This document shows positions 41,243 to 51,917 of a DNA stretch of 64,000 nt, in pieces; positions within the stretch are counted from its first letter, which is position 1; each line of letters begins with the position of its first letter. The position numbers were made by a program, and so were the translations under genes. The notes below the pieces were generated by a model that saw only the letters and a list, made by a program, of their open reading frames with translations, was not told the origin of the DNA and made no database searches. This DNA is from Piscicola geometra. Taxonomy: Eukaryota; Annelida; Clitellata; Hirudinida; Piscicolidae. The stretch spans positions 5,118,535-5,182,534 of the forward strand of contig OX030960.1 in the NCBI GenBank assembly GCA_943735955.1, in the 5' to 3' direction.

Positions 41243-43172
41243 AAGTGCTTACAAATTATTTTTAATGGTAATTAAAATAACCATAAGTTTTATTTTAATT
41301 TATAACAAAGTGGTCTTGTAGATCGTCCGAGTTTAAGCCATGTTAATATTATTCGTCATTGTATTTTATTATATTGTATTTTTCATAGCTTTTTTATAGC
41401 AAGCGGTAACTAGTATAATAGTTTGAAAGCTTTTATCATGGCGAAAATACTTAGCAAGAATTCCAAGCGATCTACATCAACATTTCAAATAAATCAACAT
41501 AGTGTAACTGCAAAGCTAAAAAAATGGCCAATTTATCGAGGCAACAAGCACACGTAACTGTCAAAAATAAAATGAAAAAATAAATTGATTGAATATCAAA
41601 ATTAATAATTAAATAATGGGAGAATATATCTTGAAACGCATAGTTTATAATATTTCAAAGTAACTTTTCAAACATTCGAAAAACTATGAGATATGTTGTA
41701 AAACAACAACAAAAAATATAAAAACTTCAGACAGTTTGAACATGTGTCATAATTATTATAACAGTGTTTTTAAATGTATCTGTGAAAAGATATAGATAGG
41801 AAGAAAACCTAAGTTATTGATGCTGTTGTGCGACTTTTAATCAAATCCATCTTTAATTTTTAAATATTAATCTTTTAAAAACAACTTAGTTGAAAAATAA
41901 CAGATATTAAGTAGCGATAAGACAATATTAAAGACAAATTAAGTATATAATTATGAGAAAAAAGATGTATTCTTAATTATATTAACTTCAAAAGTAACTA
42001 ACATGAATACATAGCATTATATAATTGAGAAACATGAATCCACATACACTTAGTATGACGTAAATGTTTTTCCTAACCACCAGAGAAATATTTATGATTA
42101 ATATTTTTCCAATTTTTGATCTTAGCGGCGGCCATCTTCTCTCCAAAAACTTCTGGCTACTAGGGTGTGTGGGAGTTAACCTCTCAGTCACCCATCACCA
42201 CAGCTTTGTATATGTAGGTGAAAAATTTATATTTTAAAAATTAAATTATTCAAATAAGAACAGCCTATAAAACACTACGTATGACAAAAAAACTTATTTT
42301 TGTCTGGAGAAAACACTTGGTGTATTCATTGTATGGCCGGTGAGAATATAAAAAAGACATAGAATGAGATGACTTACAATACTTTGGAATAGAAGTGAAT
42401 AGGCGATACATGATTTTAAAATAAGTTTCTATAGTATAATGAGTTATTAAAACGTAGCTTGAGATGGAGATTAAATGAGCAAATTTATCCTAAAAATGCA
42501 CAGAAAGAATCCATTTAAAAGCCTGTGTAACGTTTCACGCCACAACTCACATTTAATACTAGACATCAAATAAAAAGTAATCACCACAATAAGCTTGCCA
42601 ATAAATGAAAAACATACAATTTAAGCAAGGGCGGCGATCTGCTACAAATCTTGGGGGGTCCTACCCAGAATGGGCGGCGATCCTGGGAGTCCTTGGGTCA
42701 CTACCATTAAGATGGACCGTTCGCTAACAAAAAGTGGGGTGGGGGTCCGGACTCCAGGACCCCCACCCTCCCAGGATCACTCCCTCCGAATTTAAGAATT
42801 GTAATAATACAAAAAAATGTTTAATCAAAAAGCATTTAGGCCATACGGAATATTCAATTTTCTTGAGAACCTAAACAAAAATTAAACACAAAATTAACCT
42901 AAAATTGAATAACTTTGGGCATCAATCCAAAAGCTGATTTTAAAAAAAAAAACAAAAAAGATCATAATAAATGCTTAACTCATTAATTTCCCTGACCTTC
43001 CGGCTTATATCAATATATCGACTCTAAACCACCAAAAATTCTTTATTAAACATTATCATCTTCATACTCACTCTTATCATCACAACCACCACCACCTTCA
43101 TCATCATTATCATCACCACCACCATCATAATCATCATCCTCATCTATTCATCTTCAACACGCCACAACACCC
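41243..43172. other. Intergenic region between WRAP53 and the SLC17 gene
   Basis: This lies between the two convergent genes and should contain both 3' UTRs. No coding exon is supported. There is a GC-rich island with a perfect 12-bp hairpin at 42625-42790, a short GC-rich patch at 42120-42190, and CA/ATC-rich low-complexity sequence at 43050-43150 just beyond the SLC17 stop codon. Confidence 0.6.
42737..42768. other. GC-rich perfect 12-bp inverted repeat
   Basis: Arms GGGTGGGGGTCC and GGACCCCCACCC flank an 8-base loop. The hairpin lies in a GC-rich patch where GGGCGGCGATC occurs twice (about 42629 and 42672). In such AT-rich surroundings it suggests an inserted element or a structured 3' UTR segment; I cannot tell which. 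Confidence 0.6.
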
Positions 43173-46100
43173 TCAAAACTTCTCTCCCTCCAGCATAGGC
43201 TTTTGTTCTTTCTTTTCAACGTCTCCGTTGATGTCGACCACAGAGAGGCTCATCTTTTCCGATCGGGCCCATGGCTGAATCTCCGCCGAGGCGAGCCAGA
43301 GGAAGAGGACTGCGCCGGTGACGTAGACTGCTGCCGCGATGAAGAACACCTTTTGCCAGGACTCTCTCGAGTGCTGTCGTTGTATTTTGCGGTGGTGGTG
43401 GTGCTTTGGTCATATTTTATTATCCTTGTAGTAATTGTGGTGGATTGAGAATTGTCTAAACTATTATGGCAAATATAGCAACACACTCACATGTCTACGA
43501 GTAACCACAGCACTGACCCTGATACTCTTACCCCTATTACACCACAACAACAGCAACACCACTTATAACCAACCCCTGCCACCACCGACCAGCCAACTGA
43601 TCAGCCAACCACAGCCCACCATCACTTACATCAACGGTCAGAGCAGCAGCGACGTTCGGTGCGATGAAACCCGAAAAGGCTGCAATGCCATTCGCCAGGC
43701 CCATCAAAGCACCGGCGTACTGCGGTGCGATGTCCATATGATTGACCAAATAGCCGGAGAATACAAAGCCACTGACGGACACCGCTGCTACCAAAAGTGT
43801 CACAGCGAGAGCGGTCTGCGTGCAGTCGATGAAGCTCAGTGCGATCAGCAGAACCGCTGGTCCAACGAGGCCTGTAGGGTGTTGCTCGGGTGATGATGGT
43901 GGTCTCCCCATTTTGGTGGAGTTTAAACCGGTGCACTGCCTATCTATAAACCCACCATAGAACCCAGAACCAACCCAGTGTGTTGAAGAGTTTCCTGGTA
44001 GCAAGGGTGCTGAGGACACCTGCGACTTGGAGCTTGTCGGCCAACAAAGGCACGAAGTTCATAACGGCCCATAAGCCCAGAAAAGGCAGAGCAGAGAAGA
44101 AGCCGTTCTGTGGTGATGATGGTATTATAATATTTTTTTATAAACAAATATGTATTTACTATAAGTATTTATTCTTTATACTACTACTACTAATAATAAT
44201 AATAATTAATAATATTATTATTTATTCTAATTATTATCATTATAGAATTATTTCCAGAGCGGACTGACGGAAGAGATGTCGAAGAAGAGGACTTCTTTGT
44301 AGAAGGTGGGTATGTTGGTGAGGTAGGTGTAGAGGCCCCAATCGGTGGCGAAATTCGCAAAAATTAAAGCCCAAACAGCTTTAGAGGTGAAGAAGCTTTT
44401 CCAAGGAATTGAACTCAACTGGAGTGGTAGGTGGTGTGGTTAGAAGTGGATGGGTGGTGTGGTTGAAGGTTGATGATGTGGTGTGGTTGGAGGTTGATGA
44501 TGTGGTGTGGTTGGAGGTTGATGATGTGGTGTGGTTGGAGGTTGATGATGTGGTGTGGTTGGAGGTTGATGATGTGGTGTGGTTGGAGGTGGATGGTGTG
44601 GTGTGGTTGGAGGTGGGAGGTGTGGTTAGAGGTGGATGGTGTGGTTGGTAGTGGATGATGAGTGAGTTATAAAAGTGAAATGACAGTAAAAACTGAAAAT
44701 TGTATAGAAGGAAAAGACATTCAGTTATACTTCCCACTTGAAAGGCATTAACAATTTAGATATCTTCAAGCATTATCAAAGTGACATGTACATAACTTGT
44801 ACATCTAATGTTCATTAAAATAAAAAGTCTCAGACACGCCCTCATTACAAACTCTAAGTACAAACAGAAAAACGATTGCGATTCCATATATTTCTTCTAC
44901 AAGTTTGAAGTTTATTAAAATTTTCAAACTTTTTAAAGCGCTACATTAAAATGACGTCTAGATAGAACATTTTTATCGACGACGTGCCTTTGTAGATATA
45001 AAGAAGATTTTTATTCTCAAAAAAAATGATATTGAACAACCCTTTACACCCCATCACGAGCCCATCCTAAAAAAACAAATCCCTCATTCCCACCCTCAAA
45101 ACAACCACTTCCAATAAATATCCACGCACTAACACTGGTGTTCTGAGAAGCTCCTTCCCTCTTCAACTCATCCATGATGTACTTTCTCTCTCTCTCCGAG
45201 ATTCTGGGATGAGTTTCTGGAGTGTTCGACGTCAACAAGCACCACAACACCATGATGATGATGGCCGAGAGACCTGTGTATTGTATTGTATTGTATTTTA
45301 TTGTATTGTATTTTATTGTACTTTATTGTATTGTATTGTATTTTATTTTATTTTATTGTATTTCATTTTATTGTATTGTATTTCATTTTATTGCATTGCA
45401 TTGTATCACGTTGTATTGAAATTTATTGTATTTTATTGAGAGACTTGTGTGATTTTGGTGTAGTGGGTTGGTGATGGGTGTAGTTTTAAGAAAGTGTGTT
45501 GTGGTGAGAGTGTGGTGGAGTGGCTTAATGAATGGGAAACAGTGGTTTAGTGAGTAATTATGCGTCGGTAAACAATGAAATGAGCTTGTGATAAGATTTT
45601 GTAGTAATGATGGAAAATGTATAAGTTTAAAATGACTTACTTATTGGTTGATTAAAGTATCAATGCTTGCTATATTATCACATAAAAATATAAATGTCAT
45701 TATTTACCGAAAATAAAATGGGTTTTTATCCATAAAAAATGAACGACATAGCGCAGATACAAAATTGCCACTAAAGTCGACTTCGGATTAAGACACTGAA
45801 CAGACAAAAGATTTTGTTCAAAGGTTCGAAAAGTCCATTGTTGACGATGTTGCCTTAGTTGCCATCAAATGGATGCAAGATGAAACCATTTTAAGCGACA
45901 TACAAATAAAAACTGAATAGCTTTATGAATAGACATTGATAAACTTTGTGTATATTATGAGCTTATATACAACAAATAAAAGAATTGATAAAAAGATAAG
46001 GCATCGTTTGAGATGATGAGAAGTACCTTATCAAACTGATAAATAAGCAACAACTACTGATATACTGACTTCTAGCAACAATGTACCAACATAATCACAG

Positions 46101-48743
46101 TTTTAAGCCTACGAAAATACTATCAAGTTTCACTATTTTCTGTATTAATTTATTCTGTATTTCTATTTTAATTACATAACTAAATTTATTTATTATTATT
46201 TATATTATTATCATCATCATCGTTATTATTACCATCAATATCATTAAATTAATAATATTATAAAGACTAAATGCCTCACCCATAACATAGAAGATAGAGT
46301 CCCATCTCTCCAGGAAACCATACTTGCATAGGAGGCCTGAGACCGGCAAAGATATCACATTGCCCATCATTGAGCCTGTTATGATGATGAGCGAGATATT
46401 GGATGTTGAAGAAACCAACATTTAGTCCTATCAATCAACCATCTACCACCTTATCTCTTATCTTCTCAAACAGCTTAGAGGTCCCAGTCAAAAATCCACC
46501 ATAACCACACAAAAACATAACTACAACCACACAAAACCACACTCTCACACAAAACCACAACTACACAAAACCACAACCCCATAAAACCACACACAACCAC
46601 ACAAAACCACAACCCCACAAAACCACACAAAACCACAACCCCACAAAACCACAACCATACAAAACCACACAAAACCACAAGCACATAAAACCACAAGCAC
46701 ATAAAACCACACACAACCACATAAAACCACACACAACCACATAAAACCACACAAAACCCCACAAAACCACAACCACACAAAACCACAAGCACATAAAACC
46801 ACAAGCACATAAAACCACACACAACCACATAAAACCACACACAAGCACATAAAACCACACACAAGCACATAAAACCACACACAAGCACACCTGCATAAGT
46901 GATGCCACATAAAGTGGTTCGTTCAAGAGGTGGTGCCCATGCTCCCCACATTGTGTGCATCGCTGGAAACAACACACCCTGGATGGATGGAGGAGGAAGT
47001 ATGGGTGGAGGAGGGAGGGATGGGTGGAAGAGGGAGGGATGGGTGGAAGAGGGAGGGATGGGTGGAAGAGGGAGGGATGGGTGGAAGAGGGAGGGATGGG
47101 TGGAAGAGGGAGAAATGGGTGGAAGATGGAGGGATGGGTGGAAGATGGAGGGATGGGTGGAGGAGGGAGGGATGGGTAGAAGATGGAGGGATGGAAGGAA
47201 GGAGGAATGGATGAGGGAAAAAATGGATGTATGGGTGGAAGGAGGAATGGATAAATGGAAGAGGGATAAAGTATAAATGTGACAAAAAAAATAATGATAA
47301 AGAAGTAAGAAGAGAGAACATGGGATAAAGGAATGAAGGAAAGATAAGCAGTGGAACTGGGTAAATGGATTGATAACTGAATTGTCAATAAATGGATTTA
47401 ATGATGAGTAGATCACTAAATGTGAAACAATTTAGGAAAAAATTGCAATTTATTTTCCAATTAAATCAAATTATTTATATTAAATTTTCATATATAAATA
47501 ACTAAATAGCTAAATAACTTAGTTTAAACTCAATTTCAAAAACCTTTTAAAATCAATAACTAATCAATTTCTATAAAGTAGCACTTGACATTCTAATCAA
47601 AAGTACATCAGCATCACTCCAACTAAATACACATCCCTTAATCCTTCACTATATCCCACCATTTATCCACAATGTAGCCTCACCAACACACAACCACTCC
47701 TTCTCACTACACAACCACCCCTCCTAATCACCACCTCAGCACACAACTACCTCACCACACAGTCATACCACGACACAATCACATAATACGCCCCCCTCCC
47801 CGCCCCCTCACCGACTCAACCACCTCACCACACAACCATATAACCCCCCCCTCCTCACCGATCCAATGCCACACAGCACCCTGACGAAGATCAGAAAGGC
47901 CACATGAAGGCGTGAGGCGAGTGGTGTGATGAGGGTGGCAACAGTAAAGAGGGTCAGTGAGCCACCCAACACCCATTTGCCGCCAAACTGTTGAGCCAAT
48001 AGGCCACCCGGGATTTGGGAGATTGTATATCCATAAAAGAAGGAACTGAGAATATGACCTTGAATACTTTTAGACCATACAAACGGGCCGTCCTGGAACG
48101 GTGGTTCGTATGCAGTGTTGTGGAGAGAAATTGTTTTTTAATGCTCTTAGTTATATGAATTTGTAGTGTGATTAAATGTAAAACAAAAGAGCTTAAAAGA
48201 TGTGAAGATATTGAAGTAAGGATGCTAGAGCATACACAAACCATTCTAGGTTTTACAGAGCTGTCATTCACATTTCCACAGCTCGGCTGATTCACCGTAA
48301 AATTCCCAATTCCAGTGACTCCAAGAACCTTTAGAGCATCTAGCTCAACTGCAGTCTGGTTCACCATACATACAATGGCTACAGACATCGCAATTCTCTG
48401 AGCGTACAGCTCAAAAAACATGAAAAAGCCAAGAAGGGCTAGAATCAGACGCTGTGAACAGCATAGTCCTGGTTTTCTAATGGATGCATCTGATTTTTCT
48501 GGGTGGTTAAAGTTGTTCTGGTTGTATAATGGAGTAGTAGTGGGGTATGAATTGGTTTCCAGTAGAAGATGTAGGTTATATTTATTTATTTAAATAGGTT
48601 GTAGGTTATCATTGGTAAAGGCATTATGAATCATAATTTATGATTACATTGAAATAATTTAATAATTTAATATAAAAATAATAAAAGATAAAATTACTTA
48701 TTGAAACTTGCACGCTTCCTATGTGATCACCTTCACCTTCCAT
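43173..48743 (-). CDS. SLC17-family anion transporter (sialin/VGLUT/NPT-like)
   Basis: Ten exons join in phase to 531 residues (5' to 3'): 48743-48708, 48517-48242, 48092-47859, 46978-46891, 46375-46280, 45273-45134, 44418-44269, 44107-43975, 43871-43630, 43373-43173. The SLC17 branch of the major facilitator superfamily moves organic anions or phosphate across plasma, lysosomal or vesicle membranes. Signature strings: [19 protein letters not shown] in TM1 with NxS/T glycosylation sites in the following loop, [48 protein letters not shown] with the TM4 Arg, then [103 protein letters not shown] and [19 protein letters not shown]. The usual GEG after TM4 reads GSG. The first 12-residue exon is inferred from phase; the rest is secure. 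Substrate cannot be predicted. Confidence 0.92.
44425..44650 (-). repeat. 24-bp minisatellite adjoining SLC17 exon 7 acceptor
   Basis: On the plus strand a 24-bp unit GATGATGTGGTGTGGTTGGA plus GGTT repeats about six times, then degenerates to GGATGGTGTGG variants. On the coding (minus) strand it is C/A/T-rich and ends within about 10 bases of the CTCCAG acceptor of exon 7. Confidence 0.85.
45280..45438 (-). repeat. TTGTA/TTTTA pentamer repeat adjoining SLC17 exon 6 acceptor
   Basis: Imperfect TTGTA, TTTTA and TTTCA pentamers run for about 155 bp on the plus strand. On the coding strand (TACAA units) the array ends in TACACAG, the acceptor of exon 6. Confidence 0.85.
46495..46889 (-). repeat. 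CA-rich minisatellite just after SLC17 exon 4 donor
   Basis: Units such as ACATAAAACCACACACAAGC and AAAACCACAACC alternate over about 400 bp. On the coding strand this is GT-rich and begins at the exon 4 donor itself (GTGTGC...). The 313-residue minus-strand open frame through it is Cys/Val/Phe repeat and not a separate gene. Confidence 0.88.
46985..47215 (-). repeat. 20-bp G-rich minisatellite just before SLC17 exon 4 acceptor
   Basis: The plus-strand unit GGGATGGGTGGAAGAGGGAG repeats about nine times, then degrades to GGAAGATGGAG variants. On the coding strand it is an almost pure pyrimidine tract ending CATCCATCCAG at the exon 4 acceptor. Confidence 0.9.
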
Positions 48744-49688
48744 TAGAACTCAACTTTAAAACAAATTCAAATATATAAAAAATTTTGACCTTCCAAAATG
48801 TATATTCAAATTTCAATACAAAATAATTAAAATAATTAAATTAATGAACTAAACACATGAGTAAAAAAACCCTATTAGTGTGAATCCTTTTAATAAGAGT
48901 CATATTGGGCTATTTAAGTTTGATTTTGATGATCATAAGCTCAATATACTAAGACTTAATAACTAAGTAAACTTCTATGTATATATAAATTATAAGTATT
49001 AAAAATATATTTGGCTGTTAGAGAATATTTTTTATGCTTTTATTTTTATTTTATCTATCATGCACCACATACTAAACTTTAATAAATAAACTTTAATTAT
49101 TAATCATTAATAATTAAAGTTATAATTAATATATATAAAGTTTATATACATTAATAATTAAACTACCTTCCACGTGGAGTAGATAAATTATAATAATTAT
49201 TAACTTTTAAAAAATTAAATTAGAGTTTATAAGAAAAATAGAGAATTAAGGATAGAAAGATTTTAAAGGTGTAAGCTTAACAGCTGGATATTCATGGTAA
49301 AATCAGTGTGATGAAATAATTAAAAGTTAATAAGATTTCAAAAAATTAATAATTTATGATTAACCACTAAATTTAGTTTAAAAGATTAATACTACATGCT
49401 TTTAATCTCTAGTTAATGATTAGGAAACTTAATTAGTTTTTGAAGTATAAATTTTAAAATACTAAAGTATTGAATAATAGCATAAAATCATATTTTTACA
49501 AACAATACATATTTTTCGTAGAATTTTTAAACTTAAGTTTGGTCAATATGCTAATTTTAGCAAATTTAGTATCACTTACGTAACCTGATTCTTGCTCATC
49601 CCTACTTTATCTGTATTTAAGCAAGTACCTTGCTCTAAGACTCATTAGCATTCCTTCGATCTATTGTTCTGTTTTTAAGATAATCAAG
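48744..49688. other. Intergenic region between divergent SLC17 and SelW-1
   Basis: Divergent promoters should lie in this AT-rich stretch. I see no exon and no clear core promoter. TATTTAAGCAAG at about 49613 lies about 75 bases before the SelW start codon and could be its TATA-like region (weak). Confidence 0.5.
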
Positions 49689-50391
49689 ATGGGGAAAGTT
49701 ACGATTAATGTAGTGTATTGGTAAGTTATTTAAAATTATATTGTGCCAATTTTAAATTATTTTAAATTAGTATTTTATTCCCATAGTTGTGTGTAAAAGC
49801 TTTTTTTTAGTGTTTTACGTATTTATTGATATTCTTTAAAATATTTTTATACAAATAATAATCTTTTTTTCATCTGAATAACATTGATTTTTTTTCAGTG
49901 GAGCATGAGGGTATTCTAAAAAAGTAACATAGTTTCAAATATTATATATTCAACATTTCGATATAATTTTTATTACCATAACATATTATTCATTCGACAG
50001 TACAAACAACTCAAATCTGAGTTGGAAAAAGTATTTGGAGATGAGCTCGAATTTGTAGGTTTATTTCCGAATACCCATATCAGAAATCAGTAATATAACT
50101 TGCCTAAAACTAACTGCCTCACCAAACAGACTAGTTCTGCCACCCCTAACCGAACCGGCTATTTAGAGGTAGAAATTGTCGGTGGTCCGATGCTCCATTC
50201 CAAGAAGGTTTATACCGTTTTCAAAAAAATATTTTTTTAAGCATAAATAAAAACTTATCGTAAGCACAATACAATCTCAGTTCGGTTCAAATTTCGTTAT
50301 ACACGTACAGAATGGAGACGGCTATGTTGACAGCAAGGAAAAGCTTGATAAAATCATTGATGGTATCAAGACCTTCCAGAAATCTCAATAA
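49689..50391 (+). CDS. SELENOW: Selenoprotein W, copy 1 (UGA = selenocysteine)
   Basis: Five exons join in phase to 89 residues: 49689-49720, 49899-49923, 50001-50054, 50130-50207, 50311-50391. The N-terminus reads MGKVTINVVYCGA, then an in-frame TGA at 49906-49908, then GYSKKYKQLKSELEKVFG. The C-x-x-U redox motif sits right after the first b-strand, as in the thioredoxin-like SelW family (Rdx domain). Later strings TGYLEVEIVGGPMLHSKK and NGDGYVDSKEKLDKIIDGIK match the family's core and C-terminal helix. A SECIS element lies about 95 bases beyond the stop, which supports reading TGA as Sec. SelW proteins are small cytosolic redox proteins, thought to act with glutathione. Conventional ORF calling misses the gene because of the TGA and the small exons. 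Confidence 0.95.
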
Positions 50392-51917
50392 TGGATAAAT
50401 GTAATGTTTTTTCTACTAATTACCTTTCAATAGTTCATGAATTTTTAGTTTCCTATTTTATTTATCAGGTCGACTGTTTATCAGATTGGAAACTTCTACT
50501 CATGACAACATTTTTCTAAAGTTGCGAAACTTGTTTGATATCCAGAAGTCTCCATTACATGATAGACTATCGTCATTAATTCATATTTTATAATATTTAC
50601 TTAAAAATCGTGTTTTACAATATACACTTTAAATTCATTTATAATTCTCACTATGACAAACTTTATGTCATTATCATGGTCTAAATAAAGAAATTCAAAA
50701 TTATTCGAGTTTTAAAATTGATGCGATTTTTTATAACTTATGAGAAGAGAATATGTATGAAAACAAGTGAGTTAAACGGATTCAACTACCCAAAAACACA
50801 TCAATATTACGACATCTTATTAGTTCAGTAGAGCACCTTGAGGTGTCTGCCTTGCATGAGCAAGCAACATGACCATGACATTATTAAAGGAGAAGTAAGA
50901 GCCCTAGGGCTGAGCGTCCCTGCACCTAACTATAAAATAATTTATTATTGATACATTGCCTTCAATGCTTTTCATTGATAGCGATTCTCTTTGATTTAAA
51001 ATAAAAAGTATATAAGTAATTTTATGAATGATAGTTAATACTTCAAAATGTTTATTCGTACTATAATTGTATGTTGGCAAGCTTCCTTGACAACCCCTTG
51101 TTGTCATTATTGACGCATGACCTATTTCAGTGAAGAATGCAGAAAATATCGATTCATGTTTTTTATTCATAGGTTAGATCAGTTGTGTTTGGTAAAAAAT
51201 AACTTTTATAATAGCTGTTTATGAATTCTTCAAGTCTGTCTTCTACCTGTATTCCCTACTTTACTACGTAATTAATCACTAAATCTTAGTGGCATTGATT
51301 AAAGGACAAGAAGCAGAGGTGGGGGTAGAAGAGCTAAAAATTCAGAGATCTTTTTGAGTTAGAAGGGTAGCTAAGATAATTAGATCAGAGAAATAGCAGA
51401 TAAGACGTTTGGGTGATAATATTAAAATATTGTTTCAAATAGTTTCATCTATTAAATAACACACTCATGCTATAAGTCTTATGGTATTAAAAGTTTTCAA
51501 TTTATTACATTCATTCATTTGGTTAAAGGAAAAACGTAAAAAGCCAAAATTGATGAAAGAGTTGCAAAAATATGATTAAGTAAATCAAAAAATATGATTA
51601 AATAAATAAAATGATATAAAAAACGTTTCACCTTCTTTAATTAAAAATAAATAAATAGGAATAAATTAAAACTAAAATTATAGAAAATAATTAAAAATAT
51701 ATATGCTTTAAATAAATGGCAACCAAGTAAATAAATGATTTAATATTATGAACTTAAGTACAAATCCCTAGAATCTATTCTTACATAACTAATCTGGTAT
51801 CAACTTAACTTCTGGTAAACCTCATTAAGTCTACAAAAACACACCACTTATCAAGACTACGATAAATACTATAACTTCAATTATGTCCTTGTATACAGCT
51901 CTTAAGTGAGCTTCAGA
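50392..51917. other. SelW-1 3' UTR and intergenic DNA
   Basis: Apart from the SECIS element nothing coding is seen. A patch at about 50800-50925 is less AT-rich and may be an old repeat. The last 150 bases hold the promoter and leader of the lengsin-like gene. Confidence 0.55.
50484..50556 (+). promoter_or_regulatory. SECIS element of SelW copy 1
   Basis: The 3' UTR contains ATGAC at 50502, an unpaired AAA at 50518-50520 in the apical loop and TGAT at 50536, giving the non-Watson-Crick quartet spacing of a eukaryotic SECIS. The lower stem pairs GGAAACTTCT with AGAAGTCTCC allowing one mismatch or wobble; the upper stem pairs AACA/TTTTC with GAAA/TGTT. It recruits SBP2 and eEFSec to recode UGA. 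Confidence 0.9.

Noticed and set aside
43435..44267. Plus-strand frames over SLC17 exons 8-9
   Set aside because: The minus-strand exons join in phase and carry SLC17 motifs; the plus frames have no family resemblance.
45209..45474. Plus-strand Tyr/Cys/Ile-rich frames
   Set aside because: They come from the TTGTA pentamer array.
46475..47416. Minus-strand frame of 313 codons and its overlapping frames
   Set aside because: It is produced by two minisatellites flanking SLC17 exon 4; only [20 protein letters not shown]... within it is real coding sequence.
49689..49908. SelW read as a truncated pseudogene because of the TGA
   Set aside because: The TGA is at the exact Sec position of the family, and a SECIS with correct core and spacing follows in both copies.
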